Source of the DNA: Emydura subglobosa
Taxonomy: Eukaryota; Chordata; Testudines; Chelidae
Assembly: GCA_007922225.1 (NCBI GenBank)
Contig: ML679946.1
Span: 97,470,759-97,534,758, forward strand
Reading direction: 5' to 3'
Length of the DNA: 64,000 bases
In this document: positions 45,651 to 56,522 of the stretch, one piece after another
Layout of the letters: every line of letters starts with the position of its first letter
How positions within the stretch are numbered: position 1 is the first letter of the stretch
Made by a program: the position numbers and the translations under genes
Notes under the pieces: model-generated
What the model saw: only the letters and a program-made list of their open reading frames with translations
Told to the model about the DNA's origin: nothing
Database searches by the model: none

Positions 45651-45654
45651 AGCT

Positions 45655-45860
45655 GAGTACCTCACAATCTTTAATGTATTTATCTTCACACCACCCCAGG
45701 GAGGTTGGGAAATGCTATCACCCCCATTTTGCACATGGGGGATTTAAGCAGAGAGAGAGTAGGTGACTTGACCAAGGTTACAGAGGACATATGTAACAGT
45801 ACAGGGCCTTAAACCTAGAGCTTCAAAGTCCTAGGTTAGGGTCTTAACCTCTGGCTCATC
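45655..45860 (-). mobile_element. MIR/CORE-type SINE, minus strand
   Basis: The plus strand reads 'cccccattttgcacatggggga', 'agtaggtgacttgaccaaggttacagagg' and 'ccttaaacctagagcttc..gtcttaacctctgg'. This is the reverse complement of the MIR consensus order (tRNA head, core, 'cttgggcaagtcactt..aaaatgggg' tail). Confidence 0.72.
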
Positions 45861-46534
45861 TTTCTTCTCTGAAGCTCAGGGGTACGTGTCATCAGGATCA
45901 CTCGCGTTGTAACAATAACATTCATTATGGTGAGACACTAAGAAGACATAAACAGAAGAAAATTACATGTGCCACACTTGAGGCCCTGTTGAAAAATCAT
46001 GGTATGAACTTCTGAATAATGTTTGCCTTTTTTTTTTTAATTATTTTGATATGTACCTTTTGAAAGTGTCAAAAAGTTATTTGAGCAATTTGCCATTTCA
46101 GATTAGACTACAGGTCCATCCGGTCTGGCAGCCTGCTTCCAACAGCAGCCAATACTTGTCACATCAGACAAAAGGGAAACCCCCCTAATGTATCTAGCCA
46201 ATTGTGCAGTGCTATAGTGTTGAGTAAGTAATAGCCCATTTTTGGTATGCATTGCCCCAGAATCAATTCATTGAAGGAAAGCCCAGTGATCTAGGCACTG
46301 GCAGGATGCACTGCCTATTTGCAAATTCAGTGCTATTGTAACGTAACGCTTCTGCCAATGGGACCCTGAGACCTTACGCTTACCTAGTGCTCATCATAGG
46401 AGGATCTGACTAACCTTCACAAAATGCTGGTGAGGTCAGTCAAACGTTAAAACATTTGGGCCATTTCTCTCACTACTGGAAGGCAGCCAGCTCCAGGCTG
46501 GAAATCAGCAGCAGTATTACAGTGCCCAGGAACA
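45861..46534. other. Intergenic sequence with possible CR1 scrap
   Basis: About 46095-46160 (gattagactacaggtccatccggtctggcagcctg) resembles the inverted or forward 3' UTR wording of CR1. The fragment is too short to assign firmly. Confidence 0.35.
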
Positions 46535-46908
46535 CTGCACAAGTTCAGGACAGGGAGGGATTTGATAGCAGCCTTTAACTACCTGAAAGGGGGTTCCAGG
46601 GAGGATGGGGCTAGGCTGTTCTCAGTGGTGGCAGATGACAGAACTAGAAGCAATGGTCTCAAGTTGCAGGGGGGGAGGTCTAGGTTGGATATTAGAAAAA
46701 ACGTTTTCACTAGGAGGGTGGTGAAGCACTGGATGGGTGACCTAGGGAGTCATGGGATCTCCATCCTTGGAGGTTTTTAAGGCCTGGCTGGACAAAGCCC
46801 TGCCTGCGATGATTTAGTTGGGATTGGTTCTGCTTTGAGCAGGGGGTTGGACTAGATAACCTCCTGAGGTCCCTTCCAGCCTTAATCTTCTCTGATATTC
46901 TATGACAG
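46535..46908 (+). mobile_element. CR1 LINE 3' end, chicken/turtle-like subfamily
   Basis: In one frame the translation includes FNYLKGGSREDGARLFSVVA, then DDRTRSNGLKLQGGRSRLDI and RKNVFTRRVVKHW, the conserved C-terminus of CR1 ORF2. The 3' UTR (ggttggactagataacctcctgaggtcccttccagcc) and the tail tctgatattctatga follow. It is a 5'-truncated copy, less decayed than the other CR1 copies here. Confidence 0.9.
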
Positions 46909-47480
46909 GAAAAGTAATTGAAACAGCAGCAGGTATTTAGGCAGGCATTATGCCATTATCTAAACTGGATCGGGGCAATGTCCCAGCACTAACACCCAAT
47001 TGGGAGAGAGGGCCATGGGCTGTCTAATGAATGCACGTTCTCAGGGTCTTGGTCTTATCAAACACAGAGGGGCTGATTCCTAAAAGCCTCTTTAGGCCAC
47101 TCTGGCAGCATTTAAGTGGGCAGAAGTGTCGTCTTGATAATGGCTGCCATGCAGAGGCTCGTGTTCAGCTGGCAGAAAGGCTCTGCCCCAGTTCTGCTCA
47201 CAGTCCCATGCCTACGGGATGGATAAAGGGCCAGAGAGTGCTGTATTACAGAGATTCTCCGCTTCCCTGGGGACTTACAGAACAGAGCATATGTTAAAAG
47301 AACCTGGAAGCGGCTCTGATTTACACTGAATGCCAGGCAGGGGTCTGCAGGGCCCCATAATTTAGGAAGTGCAAAGGAGGCTAAAATCTACCTTTTCCCC
47401 CATTAGCTCCAGGCCAATGCCCACATCCAGTCTGCACACCATCACCTTCCCCCACAGTTCACCTGTAGCCCTTCTCAGAA
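46909..47480. other. Intergenic sequence, nothing firmly recognised
   Basis: May contain the 3' side of the LTR that follows on the minus strand. Confidence 0.35.
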
Positions 47481-48110
47481 CGATCAGGAACCACAATATT
47501 CTCTTCATGGCTTAGCCCTCCAGCCATGTCACTGTCTATGTGCTCCCCCTTCTAGAGGTGAGAGGGGTATTTCAGTTCTAGACTCTAGCCACTTCCCCAG
47601 AAGCCAATGGTGGGGAGGACCTGGCCCCTCCCACTGCTCCAGGCCCCAGCCTAGGAACCCTGCAGCTAGCAGCCTCACTTCCTCTCCTTAACTTCTGATC
47701 AGTGCTGCTTTAAATTCCCTGGGCCATTTCCCCCTGGTCCCAGCACCTTCTTTGCCCTTTTCTCAGGGTCTCAAGCTTGCAAGTCCAAGCAGCCAGCCAG
47801 GAGCTCTTTCTCCAGCTGCCCTGTCTGAGGTGCTACCCTCTAGAAAGCCAATCCTCTCCATCGAGTTCCCTGCAGCAACCCACCACCTCTGCCCCTGTAG
47901 CTCTTTTTATATGGGCCTGCAGGGCTCTGATTGGCTGCTCGTCACAGCCGCTGTCAGATTGGCTGCTCCCTGCATAGCCGCCATAGGCTGCTTTTAACCC
48001 CTTCAATGCCAGATTGCCCCATCCCAGCCCCCACCAACCCAAATCCCCAACCACAGTATGGTTTAACAGTATCAGGTGGTTCAGCTGATACATTTACAGT
48101 GAAAATCCAG
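47480..48110 (-). mobile_element. LTR-type promoter region, minus strand
   Basis: On the minus strand, CCAAT boxes (complements at 47958-47962 and 47930-47934) are followed about 20 bp later by ATATAAAAAGAG (complement 47904-47912), the arrangement of an LTR U3 promoter. The downstream sequence is C/T-rich on the plus strand. The exact LTR ends were not resolved, and no coding sequence adjoins it. Confidence 0.5.
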
Positions 48111-48740
48111 AATGGTGAGCCCAGGTTGTTAAATAGGCCACTGTACAGGATGTGTGTCCATGAGTCCTGTCAAGAGATTAATCCAAGGACATACAAGTCC
48201 CTTGTATGAAGCAAATTTTTCAAAGCCAAATTGAGAAGGTTTTTTTTTAAAAATGACATTAGATTAAAAAGAACATGGGATGGGTTTTACACGCTGGCAT
48301 AAAAACCTGAGGCTGCTAGTTCCCGAAGCAGTTGAGAGGAGATCATAGAAAACGCAGCTCAACTTTCAAGGAGGTCTAAGAAGCCAGGATCTTTCCACTA
48401 AAGCTGCTGCAACCGCTCTCAAACCTTGCCTTTTCCGTATTCGAAAGGATCACCGCATTTATATTGTTCAACTGCCGATAAACCACTCAAAAGGGATTTA
48501 AAAGGCACCTGGCAAAAATTCTGAAATTAGAACCTCAGGATCTTTGCATCACCTGCACTTTCTGGTCTTGGCACTATAACGTGATAAGTGTCTAGCACAG
48601 ATGCTGGATGCTGAGTTACACAGTATTGCTCTAGTAGGCAATGACGATGTTCTGTTCAGGAGCTTAAGGTCCTGCAGTTCAACATCAGAAACTTAAATCT
48701 TGGTTGTCTAGTTTCTTTTTGTGCAGCACATTAACAGGAG
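48111..48740. other. Intergenic sequence, nothing recognised
   Basis: No gene or repeat family signal. Confidence 0.45.
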
Positions 48741-48743
48741 TGT

Positions 48744-49038
48744 GGCTTGGTCTACGCTTACCTCGGCGCTTTGGCAGCAGTTGACGGGAGTTACGCAAAG
48801 GACGCAAAGAACTTGCATAACTCCCATTGACTTCCGTGCTTCTCTTCTGCTCCCCGTCTTCAATGCACTGCACCAACGGGAACCGCATTCCCGTCAATGC
48901 AGCGCTACGCCACTTGAGGAGGTGGTTTTTGTACGTCGACTTCTGTATCGACTAAGCAGGTCTTCACGGACCGCTCAGTCGATCCAGATAAGTCGATCTG
49001 ATGGCGGCAACTTTGCTGCCGTCAGTGTAGACATAGCC
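48744..49038 (+). mobile_element. Harbinger-like MITE, copy 5 (295 bp)
   Basis: Ends are GGCTTGGTCTACGCTTACCT and, inverted, GGCTATGTCTACACTGACGG. The interior shows ttgacgggagttacgca, cttgcataactcccattgac, cgctacgccacttgaggagg and the GATCGAC/GTCGAT blocks. Flanking trinucleotides are TGT and TCA, so the duplication has decayed or one end is misplaced. Its 108-codon ORF is an artefact. Confidence 0.74.
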
Positions 49039-51449
49039 TCAGTCTAGTGATTATGAGATTTATGCTTTAGGCAGGACAGTGGGAAAGTCTTGTGAGTGTA
49101 CTAGGGCATTACCAGGCATGCCCTCATCAAGCGCTGTAGTACTCAGCAGTTCAGTAGCCACAGGTGCAAGACTCAACCACAGAATTCTCCGTCAGCAGTT
49201 GCTCCAGGAAGGGAGGTAATGACAACATGGTCTCAGCAGCTACGGGATATGGCTTCCATTGGAACCTCGGGTGGGAGTGGGGATGTAGCTGTGTGGAAAG
49301 CTGCAGACCCTGAATTTGGTCCAGTGACACTGTCTCTTAAGATGGAAAGCAAGCTCAGCCAACAGGGCTATATCCTGGGCAATCCCACTGCTCTTACTTG
49401 GGTGCCTTTGAGACAGTATCTGCCCCAGAGTTAAATTCTGTTACCTGAAAGCTCATCATCTGCTTTTGCGTCACTCAGTGTTTCCCCAAAGAGCTTGTTT
49501 CATATTAACAAGAGGCGGCCAGAGCATACAAATGCCATTGGTTGCATGGTTCTCTGCAGCTAGAAGAAAGTTCCCTGCCTTAGAGCTTACACTCTAAATA
49601 GTTGGTGGTCCCCATGTAATTCTTAGAGGACCGGGAACACCATCCAAATAGCTGTAGTCGTAGAGAGAAGCAAAGCATTGTACAGGTGAATCGGCTACTG
49701 AAGGTCTGTGTAGGAGACTTGAGGCACACTGGAGGTCAAGTATCCACTGCCTATGCTGTAATTATTCTGGGGATAATGGACTCTAATAATGCGATGCTGT
49801 CACCTTTAACTATAATAAAGTACACTCTCCAGGAGCAAGGCTGCTGCTGCTTGGTTCTGTTGGCAAACTCCCTGCTCCTTGTTAAGATCAGCACTGGGAA
49901 CAAAGTCAGATTGTACGACATATAAGCAGAATGGCACCACAAGGGGCCAAGAAGGGGTACTCGGTTGTAGGGATTTGGCATGGAATTATTACACCTCTCC
50001 AAGATAAGACGGGATGGCAATATTAGAATACTGAGTGCATTTGCCTGACTATTATCTTTGTCCACATTTCTTACATAGTGCATCTTGGTAGCCTAAGTTC
50101 CTTAAAGCACTTGGTAAAGGAGTCACTTCATTCCTCCCTGAACTGCAGCCACCTCTGGGGTGGAACACAGCAGCTGTTTACAAGCACAAAGCAACCGTAC
50201 ACTAGAACCTAGGAAGAGCACAGAATACTGTATCCAATCAACATATAATGTGGGGGATCAGAACCTCTGTTTGTAGTCAGCAATCAGCTACTCTCTCCAA
50301 TAGCCTTTAGCACCATGGTTAGTGTTGGATCACTACTGATGAAGAGACGAGGATCACCTACTTATTCACCTCCTGTTTTCCTTCAACATGCTGGGTACTG
50401 AGCGTGTGGTATGATGTGATTGCAACCCAAGGTGGCATGGCATGCAACGGACAGCAACCCACTGAAACAACCCCTTCAGAGAATACAGCTAGGAAAGCCA
50501 GCACATCAGATGGCCCCTGACCCAGCAGGGCTCTATAGACAAGTGGTCAGATCGATACGGTGTCACACGGTGCAGGTTAAACACTGAAGAGCCATGCCCT
50601 GCGAGATCTTGGCTCAGGTAAATATTCTGCCAAGCAGGCCCTGCAGTAAGAGTGACAATAGCAGCTAAATCAGACAACAAGCCGAGTGGGATCCACACGC
50701 TTTTAATGTAACCGCATCTGTGACCTGGTGAGACACTTCAGGTCGCAGCCTGGGAAAGACTCCAGGAAATTTCTTACAAGATTCTTCAGGTGGTCAAGTG
50801 CTAGCTGGGAGAGCGAGATTAATATGCTCCTTCGCCAGCCCAGCTCAGCACTGAACAGAACTCCGGAGTCCTGGCTCTCCGCAGTGGCCGGTACCGTGCA
50901 GCTAGAGGCTGATCACTGCCGGGCAAGACTGAAGGCAGCTGCACCTTGTGGCTGCTGACATGCTGCTTAAAGCGTGGCTCTAGAAAGGCTGTTGGTTCCC
51001 TCCCCCCACCCCAGCTGTGAGGCATGTTGCTTACACCTTAGCTCACTTTATAGAGAAAAAAAAACAAATCCGTGGCCCTGACCTTTGCAGTGAAACTCCT
51101 GTCTCAGGCCGTGTCTGCTGTGTAATAGCTTTTCTATTTTTACTTCGCAGCTCTGTGTGTCTGACCTGGTTTGTAAATAGATGAGCTACAGGAATCGACA
51201 TCACCAGCTGAGGGAGAGTGGACACAGTTGCTTTAAGCATCTCTATTTTCTCTCCCAGCAACACGTATGTATCTGAGCTTCCATCTGCATTTACATCCTG
51301 AGACACCTTGCTCAGGACAGCATCCTTGTTCAGGAAGAGCACGTGAACATGTGCTCAACTTAAAGCATGGTAGGAGTTTCCAAACGACCCACGTGACATA
51401 GAGGCAGCAGCCTTATTGACTTATAAGACTTGTGCTCCTAAGTCACTTA
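49039..51449. other. Intergenic sequence, no assigned feature
   Basis: Contains a 99-codon minus-strand ORF (51043-51342) discussed as a finding. No splice-supported gene or named repeat was recognised. Confidence 0.4.
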
Positions 51450-51722
51450 GGCCTGGTCTATGCTGCTGCCAGCAGTTGACGGGAGACACGTTTCTTGCTT
51501 GCGTTTCTCCTGTCGACTTACTTCCGTTGCCGTACCACAGTGTCTCCACTGCGCTGCATGACAGGAGAGGTCCTTCAGTCAAAGCAGCCTTACCCCTTTT
51601 CGGGGGTGGATTAATGGTACTGACCGGAGAGCACTTCTGGGATCAATTAAGCAGGTCTCCACAGCGCACTCAGTCAATCCCACTGCATGCAGCCGTGCAG
51701 CCCCGGCAATTCAGGCATACCC
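51450..51722 (+). mobile_element. Harbinger-like MITE, copy 6 (273 bp)
   Basis: Left end GGCCTGGTCTATGCTGCTGC, right end inverted GGGTATGCCTGAATTGCCGG. The TTA duplication is exact (51447-51449 and 51723-51725). gttgacgggag and ctgtcgac blocks are shared with the other copies. The 153-codon ORF starting at 51416 runs through it and is not a gene. Confidence 0.75.
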
Positions 51723-51967
51723 TTAGACTCTTTCGAAAACCCAACCCAACATGCTTATGTTCTAGTGAACTCAATGGGACTTTTAAACATGTGTTTAAAA
51801 TTAAGTGCATGATTAAGTGCTTTCCTCCACTGGGGCTTTCCTTACCACATCATTCACCCCCACTTACATTTTACTAAATAAAAAACAACAACCCCTCCCC
51901 AAGACATACAGACACACACACACACATATGCGTAAAGGGGTTATCAAGTACACATCTTATATGTGAT
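51723..51967. other. Short spacer with (CA)n run
   Basis: acacacacacaca at about 51911-51925. Confidence 0.6.
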
Positions 51968-52260
51968 TGTGACGGGGCGCCTGCCCCTTACTGGCCTGGA
52001 AAGGGTTAAGAGGGCCCTTGAAGGGACTGCCTGAAAGGTAGCCAATAGGAAGGGGCTGCGTGGCAGCCAATCAGGGCCCAAGAGGCTGGTATAAAAGGGA
52101 GCTGCAGAGCAGAGCAAGGGGAGAGAATCCCAGGAACTCAAAGACAGGGAGGGTCTAGTGGAGACAGGATGGACAGAGGGTGAGACACTGCAATGAGGGG
52201 ATCTGCCTGGTTGAGAGTTGATTCCCCAGAAAGCCAGGAGGAGGCGGTGGTGCATCAGAC
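51968..52260 (+). mobile_element. LTR promoter (U3/R) fragment, plus strand
   Basis: Begins TGTGACGGGGCG, with the TGTGAC start also seen at 5866. CCAAT boxes lie at 52042-52046 and 52067-52071, and TATAAAAGG at 52090-52098. The spacing is that of a working pol II promoter. The 3' part of the LTR and any coding region are absent or unrecognised. Confidence 0.6.
52090..52096 (+). promoter_or_regulatory. TATA box of LTR promoter
   Basis: TATAAAA preceded at 20-45 bp by two CCAAT boxes. Activity is not inferable from sequence. Confidence 0.5.
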
Positions 52261-52764
52261 CATGTTATAGCAATACATTTTAATAGGAGAGAGATGATCC
52301 CTTTGTGTTCCTCTGCCCTGTTAGTGACATTCACTGACTATAGCACAAAAGTTCTCTTCTGATAAGCCAAATGGAGCACAGTGTAAGTGGGCGTGCTGCT
52401 AATCAAATGGCTTCTTGGTAAACAGTGGTGCTTATTAATCTGCAGCTCTTTTGGTCTATTACAGATACGTTGTAGAGAGCAAGCAACATTTTCAATTATA
52501 CCCAGGCATTTATTTTTCAATGGCTTTTTTACAATTAAGAAACCCAGCCAACTGCAATATATTATTTATTTTCTTTTGAGTACTGGCAGCATTTCACGTT
52601 CTCTGGGCAAAGCACAACACCGCCTTATTTCATATGGCTATAAATGTATTGTTCCTATTAGGTCTATATAATAGGCTTTAAAATTTAAAAAGTCTCAGCT
52701 GTATTTTAAGGCAGGCCTCCTGATCCATCTATATCTTTCAATTATGCTCAGAACTGTTAGCACC
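52261..52764. other. Intergenic sequence, nothing recognised
   Basis: No gene or repeat family signal. Confidence 0.45.
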
Positions 52765-52769
52765 TGGCT

Positions 52770-54835
52770 ATACGTATTGTGGTGACTAGGGTAAAAGAAG
52801 TGATTAGAGGCAAAAAAACATCTTTTAAAAACTGGAAGTCAAATCCTATTGAAGAAAAGAGACAGGAGCATAAACTCTGGCAAGTTGAGTGTAAAAGTAT
52901 AATTAGCCAGGCCAAAAAAGAATTTGAAGAGCAACTAGCAATAAAAAGACACACAAACTAACAACAACAAAATTTCGAAGTACATCAAAAGCAGGAAACC
53001 TGCCAAACAATCAATGGAGCAACTGTGACTGGACAATTGAGGTGCTAAAGAAGCACTCAAGAAAGATAAAGCCATTGCAGAGAAGCTAAATGAATTATTT
53101 ACATCATTCCTCACTGAACAGGGGGTGAGGGAGATTCCCATACCTGATCCATTCTTTTTAGGTGACAAATCTGAGGAACTATCCCAGACTGAGGTATCAA
53201 TAGAGGAGGTTTTGGAACAAATTGATACATGAAACAGTAATAAGTTACCAGGACCAGCTGGTATCCACCTCAGAGTTCTGAAGGAACTCAAATGTGAAAT
53301 TGCAGAACTACTAACCATTGTATGTAACCCACCACTTAAATCAACTTCTGTACCAGATGATTGGAGGATAGCTAATGTAATGCCAACTTTTAAAAAAGGC
53401 TCCAGAGGCGATCCCAGCAAATACAGGCCAGGAAGCCTAACTTCCATACCAGGCAAATTTGTCAAAACTATACTAAACAACAGAACGATGAGACACATAG
53501 ATGAACATGATTTGTTGGTGAAGAGTCAGCACAACTTTTGTAAGGGAGAAACATGCCGTATCAATCTATTAGAATTTTTTGAGGGGGGGACAACAAACGT
53601 GGACAAGGGTGATCCAGTGGATATAGTGTACTTGAGCTTTCAGAATGCTTTCACAAAGTCCCTCACCAATCTTAAGCAAAATAAACAGTCATTGGATAAG
53701 AGGGAAGGTCCCCTCATGGATCAGTTACTGTTTAAAAGACAGGAAACAAAGGATAGGAATAAATGGTTGGTTTTCACAATGGAGAGAGGGAAATAGTGAG
53801 GGTCCTCCCAGGGATCAGTACTAGGATATATACTGTTCAACATATTCATAAATGATCTGGAAAAAGGGGCAAACAGTGGCATGGCAGAGTTTGCAGTTGA
53901 TACAAAACTAGTCAAGATAGTTAAGTCAAAGTTAAAGTTAAAGCAGACTGCAAAGAGTTACAAAGGAATCTCACAAAATTGAGTGACTGGGGAACAAGAT
54001 GGCAGATGAAATTCACTGTTGATAAATGCAAAGTAATGCACATTGGAAAATAAAATCCCAATTATACATAAAAAATGATGAGGGTACAAATGATCTATTA
54101 TCACTCAAGAATGTGGTTTTGGAGTCATTGTGGATAGTTCTCTGAAAACATCAACTCAATCTGCAGTAGCAGCAGCAAAAAAAGCTAAAAACTTTGGGAA
54201 TCCTTAGGAAAGGGATAGATACTGAGACAGTAAATATCATAATGTCACTATACAAATTCATGGTACACCCACAGCTTGAATACTGCATGTACTTCTGATT
54301 AGCCCACCTCCAAAAAGATATATTAGAATTGGGAAAAGTATAGAGAAGGGCAAAAATGATTAGGGATATGGAACAGCTTCCATATGGGGAGAGATTAAAA
54401 AGACTGGGACTAGTCAACTTGGAAAATAGATAACTGAAAGAGATATGATCAAAGACTATAAAACCATGAATGGTGTGGAAAAAGTAAATAAGGAAGTGTT
54501 ATTTACACCTTCACAGAACACAAGAACCAGAAGTCACCCAATGAAATTAATTAAAACAAACATGAAGTACTTCTCATAATTCATAGTCAACCTGTAGAAC
54601 TTGTTGATGGGGGATGTTGAGAAGGCGAAAATCATAACTGTGTTCAAAAGACTTAGCCATTGATGGACTTATCCTCCATGAACTTATCTATTAGCCAAGA
54701 TGGTCAGGGATGCAACCTCATGGTCTGATTGACATATGCTGAAACTATTCTGGTTTTTTTGCTTTGAAGCATCCAGAAGACAAGATGTTGGTCTAGAAGG
54801 GCCATTAGTCTGACCCAGCCTGGCAGTTTTTATAT
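52770..54835 (+). mobile_element. CR1 LINE, 5'-truncated copy with RT
   Basis: Plus-strand fragments are collinear with CR1 ORF2. The linker is at about 52780-52960 (VTRVKEVIRGKKTSFKNWKS). It is followed by IPDPFFLGDKSEELSQ, GPAGIHLRVLKELKCEIAEL, VPDDWRIANVMPTFKKGSRG and DPSKYRPGSLTSIPGKFVKT (about 53130-53480). The catalytic FADD motif reads FAVD at 53890-53901, because one aspartate codon has become GTT (53896-53898). Stops and frameshifts also occur. The 3' UTR and end (gtctgacccagcctggcag) reach about 54835. The 187-codon minus-strand ORF at 52935-53498 is its antisense shadow. Confidence 0.88.
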
Positions 54836-55570
54836 TTGTATATACTACAAAGCGTTAGAACTTTGGTTAAGTGCACTGAGCACCCAAAAGTGTTAGGTTC
54901 CAACCCAGAGGTCAGTGTGAGTTTGTATGAGTTCAGGGGTCTGCGCACGAGGTTCTGTTAGTGGGATCAGAACCTTAATGTTTGCCTGAGCAAGCCAAAC
55001 CGCTTGAGTTTGCAGAAATGTTAAACTCGTGATCAAATCCAGCTCTCCTTCCTCACTCAGATGGTCCTAGTGAAGCGAGTGTTGTGCTACTGCTTATGTG
55101 AGTCAGATGAGGAAGATTTGACCGTGTGTTGGCAGACAGACACGATGGCCTTTTTCTGTTTCCTTGGTTATTTTAAAACTTCTTTTAGTTTTCAGTTTAC
55201 ACACGTTTTGCATTACAGTAAATGGATGGGTTCCTCAGAAAGGTGTAAGGGAGTTATGCACAAAAGTCTCTGTGACCTAACAGCATCCCAGTGCCAGAGG
55301 GCGCAAGAGGCTTACGGGTATCTGGTAGTGAATTTCAGCTGGTTTGACTAGTTCAGTGTACCTCAGCACACTAATGTCATAAACTGCATCCAATATATGC
55401 CACATCAGGTGTCACTGGGAAACTGAGAACACACTGATCATTAATATTCTTGCATGGTGCGTGTACCATAAACATCTCAGGGACCCAACAAATAGGAAGG
55501 AAAAGTGTGTTACCACACAAGACTAGGGGGTGGCTAAACAGGTTGCTCCCAGACAAAGGACAGGCTGACA
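54836..55570. other. Intergenic sequence, nothing recognised
   Basis: No gene or repeat family signal. Confidence 0.45.
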
Positions 55571-55574
55571 CCTT

Positions 55575-56522
55575 CCCCTAGGTGTCTTCAGAGTTGATTT
55601 CCAATTGCATGTCAAGTGGCCATTCATTTGCACCAAAGAGGGCAGGAACAGATCAATTAGCATTACAGCAAACACACCAGAGGGGGAAGGAACTAGCATG
55701 GAACTTCTTTCCCCCCCAGACTTCTTGTTGTCTTCCTCACAGCTGGAATGAACTTTACTTTGAGGGGTAACCTTCAGAAGAATCCATTTCAAAGGGTCAC
55801 TGGATTGTACAGGAGGCAAAGAACCTCAAATGATCTTTCCCCTAGGAAGACCAGGGGACTCAGCATCCTGTGCTTCTGTGGAAGGTCCTGGCTGAGAAGC
55901 AGTTTGCCATGCTGGACAAAGTGACTGGTGAGAGACACCATTTTAAACAGAGGCTGTGCCATGCTAGATTACAGTTTAGACTTTTAGATGTTCATGCCCT
56001 TCACTTTTCTGTGCTTGTCACCATCTCTCCCTTTATTTCTATTTGGCATAACTTAACCTATGTCCTGTTCATAATAAACCTGTGTTATTTCGAATCTAAA
56101 CCAATCCAGTTCTGTATTGAAACTGAAGTGATTGTTAACTCCAGTTAGTGTGGCAAGCTGCTGGGTACTGACTCTTTAAAGGAGCAAATGAACCTCATGA
56201 TTGCTCTGATGGGTTCAGGAAAGGGCTGGACATTGCAGAGCAGGCGATCTGGGGAAAATTCGGAACTGGGAGTGTGTTGGAGTTACTTGGCTTGTAGTAA
56301 CCAAGGCTGGTGAATACCAGAGTGCGGCTGGGGTGTAGCAAGCAGGCTGCTGGCATCCGAGCATTGAGCCAGAGCTGCTTAACGCACAGACACTCAGTGC
56401 AGGCTTGTCTGCTGGCTCCAGGATCTGACCAACAGCAGCAGAGCTTTTAAGGCAGCCAGGGGTACAGGGCAGGGGGTGACACAACCCCTCACTGGTCTGG
56501 ATTGCACCCCAGAAGGTGACAG
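55575..56522 (+). mobile_element. LTR-like unit with polyadenylation signal
   Basis: The region reads like an LTR: AATAAA at 56073-56078 is followed by cctgtgttatt. The end (gggtgacacaacccctcactgg..ttgcaccccagaaggtgaca) resembles the U5 end of turtle retroviral LTRs. The exact left end was not resolved. No viral gene is attached. Confidence 0.45.

Noticed and set aside
48721..49047. 108-codon plus-strand open frame
   Set aside because: It coincides with Harbinger-like MITE copy 5. Sister copies encode unrelated frames.
51416..51877. 153-codon plus-strand open frame
   Set aside because: It runs through the inverted-repeat MITE at 51450-51722. Its translation has no family similarity and the frame is explained by repeat sequence.
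52935..53498. 187-codon minus-strand open frame
   Set aside because: It is the antisense of the CR1 reverse transcriptase region on the plus strand.
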